Shown one piece after another: positions 53,281 through 61,774 of a stretch of DNA of 64,000 bases (positions are counted from its first letter, which is position 1; every line of letters starts with the position of its first letter). Source of the DNA: Streptomyces microflavus. GTDB taxonomy: Bacteria; Actinomycetota; Actinomycetes; Streptomycetales; Streptomycetaceae. Position numbers and translations under genes: made by a program. The notes beneath the pieces are model-generated. The model was not told the origin of the DNA. It saw nothing but the letters and a program-made list of their open reading frames with translations, and ran no database searches. The stretch lies in assembly GCF_014650075.1 (NCBI RefSeq), contig NZ_BMUG01000005.1:310001-374000 (forward strand), written 5' to 3'.

Positions 53281-54827
53281 ACCAGCCGCCCAACGGCTTC
53301 TGGGCCCAGGCCGCCGCCGACCCCGACCGCACTGTCCTCATCGCACCCGACGGCGAGGAGTGGAGCGCGGGCCGCCTGCACGCCGACGTCAACCGCATGG
53401 TCCACGGGCTGCGCGCGGCCGGGATGCGGGAGGGCGACGCGTTCGCCGTCGTCCTGCCCAACGGTACCGAGCTGCTCACCGCCCACCTCGCCGCCTCCCA
53501 GGCCGGCTTCTACCTCGTACCGGTCAACCACCACCTCGTCGGCCCCGAGATCGCCTGGATAGTCTCCGACTCGGGCGCACGGGTCCTCATCACCCACGAA
53601 CGCTTCGCGGCCGCCGCGACCACGGCGGCCGACGAGGCCGGCCTCCCGGAGAGCCACCGCTACGCCGTGGGCACCGTCCCCGGCTGCCGCCCCTACGCCG
53701 ACCTGCTCGACGGCCACCCCGCCGCCCCGCCCGGGAACCGCACCCTCGGCTGGGTCATGAACTACACCTCGGGCACCACCGGCCGCCCGCGCGGCATCCG
53801 CCGCCCCCTGCCCGGCAAGCTCCCGGAGGAGACGTACCTCGGCGGCTTCCTCGGCATCTTCGGCATCCGCCCGTTCGACGACAACGTCCACCTGGTCTGT
53901 TCACCGCTCTACCACACGGCCGTGCTCCAGTTCGCGAGCGCCGCCCTGCACATCGGCCACCCGCTCGTCCTGATGGACGGCTGGGCCCCCGAGGAGATGC
54001 TCCGGCTGATCGACACCCACCGCTGCACCCACACGCACATGGTCCCCACCCAGTTCCACCGGCTCCTCGCGCTGCCCGACGACGTGAAGGGCCGTTACGA
54101 CGTCTCCTCCATGCGCCACGCCATCCACGGGGCCGCGCCCTGCCCCGACCATGTGAAACGCGCCATGATCGACTGGTGGGGGAGCTGCGTCGAGGAGTAC
54201 TACGCGGCCAGCGAGGGCGGCGGCGCGTTCGCCACCGCCGAGGAGTGGCTGAAGAAGCCCGGCACCGTCGGCAAGGCCTGGCCGATCAGCGAACTCGCCG
54301 TCTTCGACGACGACGGAAACCGGCTGGCGGCAGGCCAACTCGGCACGGTCTACATGAAGATGAGCACCGGCGGCTTCAGCTACCACAAGGACGAGACCAA
54401 GACCCGCAAGAACCGCATCGGCGACTTCTTCACCGTCGGCGACCTCGGAGTCCTGGACGCGGACGGCTATCTCTTCCTCCGTGACCGCAAGATTGACATG
54501 ATCATCGCGGGTGGCGTGAACATCTACCCCGCCGAGATCGAGTCCGCCCTGCTCACCCACCCCGCCGTCGCGGACGCCGCCGCCTTCGGCATCCCGCACG
54601 CCGACCGGGGCGAGGAGGTCAAGGCCGTCGTCGAACCGGCCGAGGGGCACGAGCCCGGCGACGAGCTCGCCGCCGCGATCCTCGCCCACTGCGAGGAGCG
54701 GCTCGCCGGCTACAAACGGCCCCGCTCCATCGACTTCATAGCCGCGATGCCCCGCGACCCCAACGGAAAGCTCTACAAGCGGCGGCTCCGCGAACCGTAC
54801 TGGGAGGGGCACCGACGCCCCCTGTAG
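53277..54827 (+). CDS. Acyl-CoA synthetase (AMP-binding)
   Basis: A 516-residue adenylate-forming ligase: P-loop-like NYTSGTTGRPRG, EYYAASEGGG, TVGDLGVLDADGYLFLRDRKIDM, and the C-terminal catalytic Lys in NGKLYKRRL. It activates a carboxylic acid as acyl-AMP and transfers it to CoA. The GTG start lies in a 4-nt overlap with the monooxygenase gene and is preceded by GGAAGGAG. The best guess is the FadD type acting on medium-chain, aromatic or sterol-derived acids. Confidence 0.88.
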   Translation: MNQPPNGFWAQAAADPDRTVLIAPDGEEWSAGRLHADVNRMVHGLRAAGMREGDAFAVVLPNGTELLTAHLAASQAGFYLVPVNHHLVGPEIAWIVSDSGARVLITHERFAAAATTAADEAGLPESHRYAVGTVPGCRPYADLLDGHPAAPPGNRTLGWVMNYTSGTTGRPRGIRRPLPGKLPEETYLGGFLGIFGIRPFDDNVHLVCSPLYHTAVLQFASAALHIGHPLVLMDGWAPEEMLRLIDTHRCTHTHMVPTQFHRLLALPDDVKGRYDVSSMRHAIHGAAPCPDHVKRAMIDWWGSCVEEYYAASEGGGAFATAEEWLKKPGTVGKAWPISELAVFDDDGNRLAAGQLGTVYMKMSTGGFSYHKDETKTRKNRIGDFFTVGDLGVLDADGYLFLRDRKIDMIIAGGVNIYPAEIESALLTHPAVADAAAFGIPHADRGEEVKAVVEPAEGHEPGDELAAAILAHCEERLAGYKRPRSIDFIAAMPRDPNGKLYKRRLREPYWEGHRRPL

Positions 54828-54830
54828 AAA

Positions 54831-54880
54831 CGGACAAGGGTCCGGGAGAGGAGCTGCCCCCTCTCCCGGACCCTTGTCCG
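54831..54880. terminator. Perfect 21-bp bidirectional terminator hairpin
   Basis: Arms 54831-54851 and 54860-54880 are perfect complements around an 8-nt loop. The hairpin sits between the convergent stops of the acyl-CoA synthetase and the acylase, 4 nt and 11 nt away. Confidence 0.9.
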
Positions 54881-54890
54881 CCGGTCGGGG

Positions 54891-57311
54891 CTACCGCCGC
54901 TCGTGCACCCGCACCACCCGCAGGTGCGGCGAGCGGGCGATGTCCTTCTCGCAGAACCGGGACGTCACCCAGCGCTCACCCGAGAACAGCCGCGTCTGGT
55001 CGCTGTAGTGCGGCGAGTTCGGGTTCGACGACTGGGAGTACGTGAGCAGCGTCCGGGCCACCGGGCACCGGCTGCCGTCCCAGCCGACCGCCTGGATGTA
55101 GCTGGAACCGGCCGACACCTCGGCGTACCCGCCCGCCGCCGGGTTCCACACCGGCTCGATCTTGTTCCAGATGCCGAGCGACTCCGTACCGCCGCCGACG
55201 GGGATGCGCTTCCCGTTCCGTACGACGAACTGGTGCTGGTCCAACGGTGCGTCCAGCGCGATGCCTGCCGCCTTCAGCTCCGTCAGTGTGTCGGCCAGCG
55301 CCTTGCCCACACCGGGCGCGGCGGTGTTGAGGCCACGCGGTGTACGCACCGGATCGGCCGGGTCGAACGGCACCTTCCACAGCTCCGCCGCGGGCACCGC
55401 TGCCGCCCTGCGCCAGAACCGGTCGAAGAGCAGCGCGCCCCGGCTGTCGCTGTCCACGCTCCGGTCCCACCGCCGCAGCACCGGGCAGGCCGCCGACACG
55501 TCGACCGCCGTACCGCTGCTGCCCACGGCCGTCCCGCCCGGCAGAGCCGCACACCACTTCGCCACGTCGGCCGCGACCAGGTCCCCGGTCGGCGCCCGGT
55601 TCGCAAGCTGCTGGCGCTCCAGGTCCGAGACGCGCAGCCGCCCCCGCTCCGCCATCGCCGCGACATCCTCGATCGCACCCCGGGTCCGGATCGACCGCTG
55701 GGTGGCGGTCGTGCCGAAGACCCGCTCGTAGCCGGTCAGCGGCCGCTCGGCGTTGGTCAGCCAGGCGCTGTCGTTGGAGTTCTCGGCGTACGGGGCGTTC
55801 TTCAGCGTCGGCATCCGGCCCGGCCCGAAGATCCCGGGCTGCACCGCGTCCCGGTCCCTCCCCAGCGCGCACGCTGACTGCGACCCGTCGAGCACCGCGA
55901 GACCCGCCGAAGGGTAGGTTGCCCGGCCCAGCGGGGTCGAGCAGCGTGCCGCCAGCTCGTCCGTGATCCTCGGCAGCACCTGCGACTGGGAGAAGAAGGA
56001 ATTGCCCGACCGGTCGGCGGCGATCGTGTTCACCCAGGGCAGCCCCTGGGAGCGGTGGAGCGCCCGCTCGATCCCGGCGGTGGAGCGCGCCCTGCTGAAG
56101 CCGAGCGAGGTGTCGGCGCTGCGCAGGTTCACCGCGTTCGGGTCGTTCAGCGCGTACGCGGTGGTCGCCGTCCAGGGCAGCGGCAGCGCCGCACCCAGCG
56201 AGGTGACCACCGGTCCGTACCGGGTCCACCACTGCGTCCGGGTCACCGGGGCGGCGCCCTTCACCAGCACGGTGACGGTGCGCTGCGTCATTCGCTGAGG
56301 CTTCCCGTCGACCAGATAGACCGTGGGATCGGCCGGATCCAGGGTCAGCTGATGCAGATTCAGCGTGACGCCGGTCGCCACCGTGTGGCTCCACGCCACG
56401 TCCGCGTTGTGCCCGATCGAGACCGTCGTCGAGCCGAGCAGGGAACCGCCCGCCACGTTCAGCTCGCCGGGGATCGTCTGCTGCGACTGCCAGAACCTGC
56501 GGCCGCCGTCCCACGGGTAGTGCGGGTTGCCCAGGAGCAGCCCGCGCCCGTTCGCCGTCGTGGAACCCCGGAAGGCGACCGCGTTGGAGCCCATGTCGGC
56601 GTTCTGCGTCGACAGGAGCCGCTGGGCCGCCGCTGCCGCCTCCTTCGGGGTGACCCCGGCGGCGGGCGGTGCGGCCGTCGGGGGCTGCGCGGCCGTGATG
56701 CCGTCGATGCCGCGCCCCTGGCCGCCGAGCACCGCGAGGGCGAAGCCCCGTACCGCCACGTCCAGGGTGGTGACCGGCCGCACCCAGGAGGCGCCCCGGC
56801 AGGCGGGGTCGGTGATGCGGTCGCGGTTCTTCCTGAGCCAGGCGTTGTACCCGGCGGCGAACCCGCGCATCGACTCCTTGGCGTCGCGGCTCGGACCCGC
56901 CGGAGCCGGGACCTTCAGCAGCTTCTCCACGGTGCCGCTGTCCCGGACGCCCCGGAAGTACAGATCGCTGGAGAGGTTCTTGGCCGCCGAGGAGAGGGAG
57001 AAGTCCGGGGCCGCGTCCGGGCCGAAGAACTTCGACCGCTCGCCGCGCACCGTGACGAACCCGTCCGCCAGCGTGCACACCTGGTCGGCGGCCTGCGCCC
57101 AGCCGGTGCCGAAGCCCAGGTTCGCGTAGTCCTTCGCCACGATGTGCGGAATGCCGTACTCCGTGTACCGGATGGTGGCGGACAGCCCGCCGCCCGACGG
57201 ATGCCGGGCCTCCGAAGCTCCGGAAGCCGCGGCCGGCGGCAGCGAGGCCGACACGGTGAACAGGGCGAGACCGGAGACCGCGAACAGTCTGAGACGGTTA
57301 CGGAAGGTCAA
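54891..57311 (-). CDS. Secreted penicillin-acylase-family amidase (N-terminal nucleophile hydrolase)
   Basis: About 806 residues, secreted. The TTG at 57311 is chosen because GGGAGG sits 7 nt upstream, and the product opens with a Sec signal (LRLFAVSGLALFTVSASLPPAAA). Family order is present: an alpha chain (about residues 40-240), a spacer, then the beta chain starting at Ser in DMGSNAVAF, the autocatalytic cleavage site and nucleophile. Downstream are GNPHYPW and VSIGHNADVAWSHT. It is closest in style to aculeacin A acylase and acyl-homoserine-lactone acylases, which remove fatty acyl chains from amides. The natural substrate cannot be read. It could in principle cleave N-acyl products. Confidence 0.87.
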   Translation of the reverse strand: MTFRNRLRLFAVSGLALFTVSASLPPAAASGASEARHPSGGGLSATIRYTEYGIPHIVAKDYANLGFGTGWAQAADQVCTLADGFVTVRGERSKFFGPDAAPDFSLSSAAKNLSSDLYFRGVRDSGTVEKLLKVPAPAGPSRDAKESMRGFAAGYNAWLRKNRDRITDPACRGASWVRPVTTLDVAVRGFALAVLGGQGRGIDGITAAQPPTAAPPAAGVTPKEAAAAAQRLLSTQNADMGSNAVAFRGSTTANGRGLLLGNPHYPWDGGRRFWQSQQTIPGELNVAGGSLLGSTTVSIGHNADVAWSHTVATGVTLNLHQLTLDPADPTVYLVDGKPQRMTQRTVTVLVKGAAPVTRTQWWTRYGPVVTSLGAALPLPWTATTAYALNDPNAVNLRSADTSLGFSRARSTAGIERALHRSQGLPWVNTIAADRSGNSFFSQSQVLPRITDELAARCSTPLGRATYPSAGLAVLDGSQSACALGRDRDAVQPGIFGPGRMPTLKNAPYAENSNDSAWLTNAERPLTGYERVFGTTATQRSIRTRGAIEDVAAMAERGRLRVSDLERQQLANRAPTGDLVAADVAKWCAALPGGTAVGSSGTAVDVSAACPVLRRWDRSVDSDSRGALLFDRFWRRAAAVPAAELWKVPFDPADPVRTPRGLNTAAPGVGKALADTLTELKAAGIALDAPLDQHQFVVRNGKRIPVGGGTESLGIWNKIEPVWNPAAGGYAEVSAGSSYIQAVGWDGSRCPVARTLLTYSQSSNPNSPHYSDQTRLFSGERWVTSRFCEKDIARSPHLRVVRVHERR

Positions 57312-57498
57312 GGGTGTTCCTCCCAACAAGGCGGATGGCCAAGACGGTTCGCCCGGTCACCCCGGGCGGCCACGCGCCACTCAGCCAGGGCGCCACGCCC
57401 TCTGTCAACCGTCCGGTCGGTATCCGGCCGCCCGGCGGCTCCCCGACACTCCCCGCATGCCCCTTGACCCGCCGGGCCCGGCCGCACAGGATCACGCC

Positions 57499-58998
57499 AT
57501 GACCGGTGTACGCAGCAGCACAGTCGACGGCGTCCTCACCCGCAGCGCCCGCCGCACCCCGGAACGGACCGCCGTACGGTACGGAGACCGGGCCTGGACC
57601 TACCGTTCGCTCGACGCCGCCGTTTCCACCGCGGCCGCCGTCCTGACCGGCGAACACGCGCTGCACCCCGGCGACCGGGTGGCCTCGTACGCCCACAACT
57701 CCGACGTCTATCTGATCGCCTTCCTCGCCTGTGCCCGGGCCGGGCTCGTCCACGTCCCCGTCAACCAGAACCTCACCGGCGACGACCTGGCCTACCTCCT
57801 GGACCAGTCCGGCTCCGCCCTCGTCCTGACCGACCCGGACCTCGCCGCACGGGTCCCCGCAGGCCGTCCCGTACGCGCCCTGCGCGACGCACCGGGCTCG
57901 CTCCTCGACGCCCTGCACACCGAGCGGCCCTTCACCCCGGAGCGCGCCCCCGGCTCCGGCGACCTGGTGCAACTGCTCTACACCTCCGGCACCACGGCCC
58001 TCCCCAAGGGCGCGATGATGACGCACGGGGCGCTGGTCCACGAGTACGTCAGCGCGATCACGGCCCTCGGCCTGGCCGCCGGCGACCGGCCCGTCCACTC
58101 GCTGCCGCTCTACCACTCCGCCCAGATGCATGTGTTCCTGCTGCCGTACCTGGCGGTCGGCGCGGAGAACACGATCCTGGACGCCCCCGACGCCGGCCGG
58201 ATCTTCGACCTGGTCGAAGCGGGCCTGGCCGACAGCCTGTTCGCTCCGCCCACCGTCTGGATCGGCCTCTCCAACCACCCGGACTTCGCCACCCGCGACC
58301 TCACCGGCCTGCGCAAGGCGTACTACGGGGCGTCGATCATGCCCGTACCCGTCCTTGAACGGCTGCGCGCCCGCCTGCCTGACCTCGCCTTCTACAACTG
58401 CTTCGGCCAGAGCGAGATCGGCCCGCTCGCCACCGTCCTCGGCCCCGACGAGCACGAGGGCCGGATGGAGTCCTGCGGCCGCCCCGTCCTCTTCGTGGAG
58501 GCACGCGTGGTCGACGAGGAGGGCCGCGAGGTCCCGGACGGCACCCCGGGCGAGGTGGTCTACCGCTCACCCCAACTCTGCACCGGCTACTGGGACAAGC
58601 CCGAGGAGACGGCGGACGCCTTCCGCGACGGCTGGTTCCGCTCCGGCGACCTCGCGGTCCGCGACTCCGAGGGCTTCTTCACCGTGGTCGACCGGGTGAA
58701 GGACGTCATCAACTCCGGCGGCGTCCTGGTCGCCTCCCGGCAGGTGGAGGACGCCCTCTACACCCACCCCGCCGTCGCCGAGACAGCGGTCATCGGCTTG
58801 CCCGACGACCGCTGGATCGAAGCCGTCACCGCAGTCGTCGTCCTGCGCGGCGAGGTGAGCGACACCGAACTGATCGACCATGCCCGCGAGAAGCTCGCCC
58901 ACTTCAAGGCGCCCAAGCGGGTCGTCTTCGTGGACGAACTCCCACGCAACGCGAGCGGGAAGATCCTCAAACGGGAGCTGCGGGACCGGCTGGCCTGA
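57499..58998 (+). CDS. Long-chain-type acyl-CoA synthetase (AMP-binding)
   Basis: A 499-residue ligase with YTSGTTALPKGAMM, YNCFGQSEIGP, SGDLAVRDSEGFFTVVDRVKDVI and C-terminal NASGKILKREL (catalytic Lys). It is similar to FadD13-like enzymes. ATG 57499 follows ACAGG. It is monocistronic, divergent from the acylase and convergent with the ABC transporter operon. It is not obviously tied to the acyl-CoA synthetase 3 kb upstream; the two share only the family. Confidence 0.88.
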   Translation: MTGVRSSTVDGVLTRSARRTPERTAVRYGDRAWTYRSLDAAVSTAAAVLTGEHALHPGDRVASYAHNSDVYLIAFLACARAGLVHVPVNQNLTGDDLAYLLDQSGSALVLTDPDLAARVPAGRPVRALRDAPGSLLDALHTERPFTPERAPGSGDLVQLLYTSGTTALPKGAMMTHGALVHEYVSAITALGLAAGDRPVHSLPLYHSAQMHVFLLPYLAVGAENTILDAPDAGRIFDLVEAGLADSLFAPPTVWIGLSNHPDFATRDLTGLRKAYYGASIMPVPVLERLRARLPDLAFYNCFGQSEIGPLATVLGPDEHEGRMESCGRPVLFVEARVVDEEGREVPDGTPGEVVYRSPQLCTGYWDKPEETADAFRDGWFRSGDLAVRDSEGFFTVVDRVKDVINSGGVLVASRQVEDALYTHPAVAETAVIGLPDDRWIEAVTAVVVLRGEVSDTELIDHAREKLAHFKAPKRVVFVDELPRNASGKILKRELRDRLA

Positions 58999-59056
58999 AG
59001 CCCAACTCCCGTGCAGCCGCCCGGCCCGTACGCCTACAGCCGCCCAGCCCGCCGGC

Positions 59057-59830
59057 CTACAGCCGCCCCGCCTCCACGATCCGCCGCAGGAACCTCTGCG
59101 TACGTTCCTCCCGGGGCGCGCCGAACACCTCGTCCGGAGTGCCGCGCTCCAGCACCACCCCCGCGTCCAGGAAGCAGACCTGGTCGGCGACCTCGCGGGC
59201 GAAAGCCATCTCGTGGGTGGCGATCACCATCGTCATGCCCTCGTCCTTCACCTCGCGGACCAGGCTCAGCACCTCGCCCACCAGCTCCGGGTCGAGGGCG
59301 GCGGTGATCTCGTCCAGGAGCAGCAGCCGCGGGCGTACCGCCAACGCCCTCACGATCGCGGTGCGTTGCTGCTGGCCGCCGCTGAGCCGGTCCGGGTACT
59401 CATCGGCCTTCCCGCCGAGCCCCAGCCGCTCCAGCAGCTCGCGCGCCTGCGATTCGGCGTCGGCGCGCGAAAGGCCGTGGACGCGCTGCGGGGCGAGAGT
59501 GATGTTCTGCAGGACGGTCAGATGCGGGAAGAGGTTGTACGCCTGGAACACCACCCCGATCCGGCGGCGCACCGCGTCCGCGTCGGTCCGGGGGTCGGTG
59601 ATCTCCTCGCCCTCCAGCCAGATCGCCCCGTCGTCGATCTCCTCCAGCAGGTTGGCGCAGCGCAGCAGGGTCGACTTCCCGGACCCCGAGGCGCCGATCA
59701 GCGCGGTCACGGTGTGCGGGGCGACCTCCAGGTCCACGTCCCGCAGCACCAGCGACGTACCGAACGACTTGCGGACGGCCTCCATCCGCAGCACCGGGGA
59801 TTCCGTGGCCGTCACCGGTGCTGTGCTCAT
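59057..59830 (-). CDS. Polar amino-acid-type ABC transporter ATP-binding protein
   Basis: A 257-residue ATPase of the GlnQ/HisP group: Walker A GASGSGKS, Q-loop VFQAYNLFPHLTVL, signature LSGGQQQR, Walker B LLLLDEITAALDPE and switch His in ATHEM. It is the last gene of a three-gene minus-strand operon and its ATG overlaps the permease stop by 4 nt. It energises import of the substrate bound by the lipoprotein at 60702-61595. Confidence 0.93.
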   Translation of the reverse strand: MSTAPVTATESPVLRMEAVRKSFGTSLVLRDVDLEVAPHTVTALIGASGSGKSTLLRCANLLEEIDDGAIWLEGEEITDPRTDADAVRRRIGVVFQAYNLFPHLTVLQNITLAPQRVHGLSRADAESQARELLERLGLGGKADEYPDRLSGGQQQRTAIVRALAVRPRLLLLDEITAALDPELVGEVLSLVREVKDEGMTMVIATHEMAFAREVADQVCFLDAGVVLERGTPDEVFGAPREERTQRFLRRIVEAGRL

Positions 59831-60705
59831 ACGAGTCCTCCCTGGGCCCGGCGCCGGTCCATCCGGGCCGTCACCCAGTCGGTGAGCCGGGTCATCGGGA
59901 TGGTCAGCGCGACGAAGACCAGCCCCGCCACGACGTACGGGGTGTAGTTGAAGTCCTTGCTGGCGATGATCTGCGCCGCGTACACGGCGTCCACGGCCCC
60001 GGCGATCGAGACGAGACCGGTGTCCTTCTGGAGGGAGACCAGGTCGTTGAGGAGCGGCGGCACCACCCGGCGCACCGCCTGGGGCAGCACGACGAAACGC
60101 AGCGTCTTGCCGCTGCTGAGCCCCAGCGACCGGGCGGCGGCCCGCTGAGAGGGGTGCACGGACTCGATGCCCGCCCGGAAGACCTCCGCGACGTACGCCG
60201 AGTACGTCAGCACGAGCGCGGCGCCGCCCAGCAGCACCGGATCGTTGGTGACGCCCTCCAGGCGCAGCGCGGGCACCCCGAAGACCACCATCAACAGGCA
60301 GATGATGAGTGGCAGTCCGCGGAAGAAGTCCGTGTACGCGATGGCCAGCGCCCGGACCGGGAAGAAGACGGGCCCACGCAGGGTGCGGGCCACGGCCAGC
60401 AGCAGACCGAACGCGAGCACGGCAGTGCCGCACACCGCCAGCAGCCGCAGATTCAGCCACAGGCCCTCCAGGACCTGCGGCAGCGCCACGCGCGCGTAGT
60501 GCGGGCTGAAGAACGTCTCCTGCGTACGCTCCCAGCCGGGCGAGCCCGTGATCAGCAGGAACAACACCACACCCGTCACCAGCGTGCTGGTCGCGGCGAT
60601 CGCCGTCGCCCGCCGGGTGCGGGCCCGCCGGTGGCGTTCGCGGGCGATCCGGCGCTCGGAGGGGACGTAGGTGTCCTCCCCGGGGAGGGACTTGTGCAGC
60701 GTCAC
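59827..60705 (-). CDS. Amino-acid-type ABC transporter permease
   Basis: A 292-residue HisM/GlnP-type permease with about five membrane helices after a basic N-terminal tail. It carries the EAA loop that docks the ATPase (AARSLGLSSGKTLRFVVLPQ). The GTG start at 60705 overlaps the binding-protein stop (GTGA). Only one permease gene is present, so it probably works as a homodimer. Confidence 0.9.
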   Translation of the reverse strand: MTLHKSLPGEDTYVPSERRIARERHRRARTRRATAIAATSTLVTGVVLFLLITGSPGWERTQETFFSPHYARVALPQVLEGLWLNLRLLAVCGTAVLAFGLLLAVARTLRGPVFFPVRALAIAYTDFFRGLPLIICLLMVVFGVPALRLEGVTNDPVLLGGAALVLTYSAYVAEVFRAGIESVHPSQRAAARSLGLSSGKTLRFVVLPQAVRRVVPPLLNDLVSLQKDTGLVSIAGAVDAVYAAQIIASKDFNYTPYVVAGLVFVALTIPMTRLTDWVTARMDRRRAQGGLV

Positions 60706-61595
60706 TTGAGCACCGGCGCGTCGACGGCGTCGGAGAGCCACTCCTTCTCCAGGGCGGCGAGCGTGCCGTCCTTCCGCAGCGCGTCCACCGCACCGCTCAC
60801 GCAGGAGGTGAGCGTGGACTCCTTGTCCAGGACCAGGCCGAACTGCTCCGGCTTCTCCGCGGAGTTCGGGAACTGGCCGACGACCTCAGCCTCCGGCACC
60901 TCGGCCCCGGTGATGTAGAAGGCGGTGGGCAGGTCCACCACGATCGCGTCCACCTGGCCCGTCTTGAGGGCCGACTTGGCGAAGTCGTTGCGCTGGTAGA
61001 CGGCGGGCTTCGTATCGGGCTTCACCAGGTCGTTGATGAAGTCCAGGCTGGTGGTGCCCACTTGGGCCCCCAGCTTCACCTTCTTGAGGTCGGCCACGCT
61101 CTTCGCACCCGCCGCCTTCGACGACTTGAGCGCGACGACCGCCTGACGTACGTCGTAGTAGCCGGAGGAGAACGCCACGGCCTTCTTGCGGGACTCACTG
61201 ATGGAGACCTGGTTGATGTCGAAGTCGAACTTCTTGGCGCCCGGCGCGAACGCGCTGTTGAACGGCGTGTGCTGCCAGACCACCGCATCGCGGCCGTAAC
61301 CGAGCTGCTTCGCCACCGCGTACGCCACCGCCGACTCGAACCCCTTGCCGTTGGACGGCTCGTCGTCGGAGAACCAGGGGGCGTACGCGGGCTTGTCCGT
61401 GCCGACGGTCAGCTTCCCCTCGACCTCGGTGGCGAGCCCGCCCGGCGCGCACGCCCCGGTCTCCGCTCCGGCCTGGCCCGAGGCCTTCGTCTTCTCCTCC
61501 GATTGAGGGGCGCAGCCGGTCAGGGCGGCGCAGAGGGCGACGGTGGAGCAGACGGCGGTGACCGCGGTGACCAGGGAACGGTTGGCGAGATGCAT
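60702..61595 (-). CDS. Substrate-binding lipoprotein of amino-acid-type ABC transporter
   Basis: A 297-residue family 3 solute-binding protein. A lipoprotein signal with lipobox LTGC anchors it (Cys near residue 28). The family 3 fold shows KLTVGTDKPAYAPWF, GFESAVAYAVAKQLGY, DFDINQVSISESRKKAV and KLGAQVGTTSLDF. The ligand is probably a polar amino acid or related compound. It is the first gene of the operon, with no clear ribosome site before ATG 61595. The GAACAC repeats lie about 85-175 nt upstream. Confidence 0.9.
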   Translation of the reverse strand: MHLANRSLVTAVTAVCSTVALCAALTGCAPQSEEKTKASGQAGAETGACAPGGLATEVEGKLTVGTDKPAYAPWFSDDEPSNGKGFESAVAYAVAKQLGYGRDAVVWQHTPFNSAFAPGAKKFDFDINQVSISESRKKAVAFSSGYYDVRQAVVALKSSKAAGAKSVADLKKVKLGAQVGTTSLDFINDLVKPDTKPAVYQRNDFAKSALKTGQVDAIVVDLPTAFYITGAEVPEAEVVGQFPNSAEKPEQFGLVLDKESTLTSCVSGAVDALRKDGTLAALEKEWLSDAVDAPVLK

Positions 61596-61680
61596 AGCGG
61601 GAGACTGGCAGTGCCCGGGCCTCTCTGTCGAGATTTTCGAGCAGGTGTCCGCATAGTGGGAACGGGTGTTGCGGTGGTGT

Positions 61681-61771
61681 GAACACGCCGGTCACCGGGG
61701 CTGTTCACCTCGCCGTGAACACACCGGTCACCGGGGCCGGCCATCCCACGCGAACACCCGGTCACCGGGGC
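61681..61771. repeat. Three direct repeats of about 21 bp with a palindromic core
   Basis: Near-identical units start at 61681, 61717 and 61752, each GAACAC followed by the palindromic core CCGGT-C-ACCGG. Spacing is 36 and 35 nt. They lie between the paaK stop and the transporter operon start, on the promoter side of the latter. Confidence 0.75.
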
Positions 61772-61774
61772 CGG

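Noticed and set aside
59032..59068. Short direct repeat GCCTACAGCCGCCC at the 3' end of the ABC ATPase gene
   Set aside because: Two copies 23 nt apart in a convergent gap, with one copy being the gene's own last codons. Too little to suggest function.
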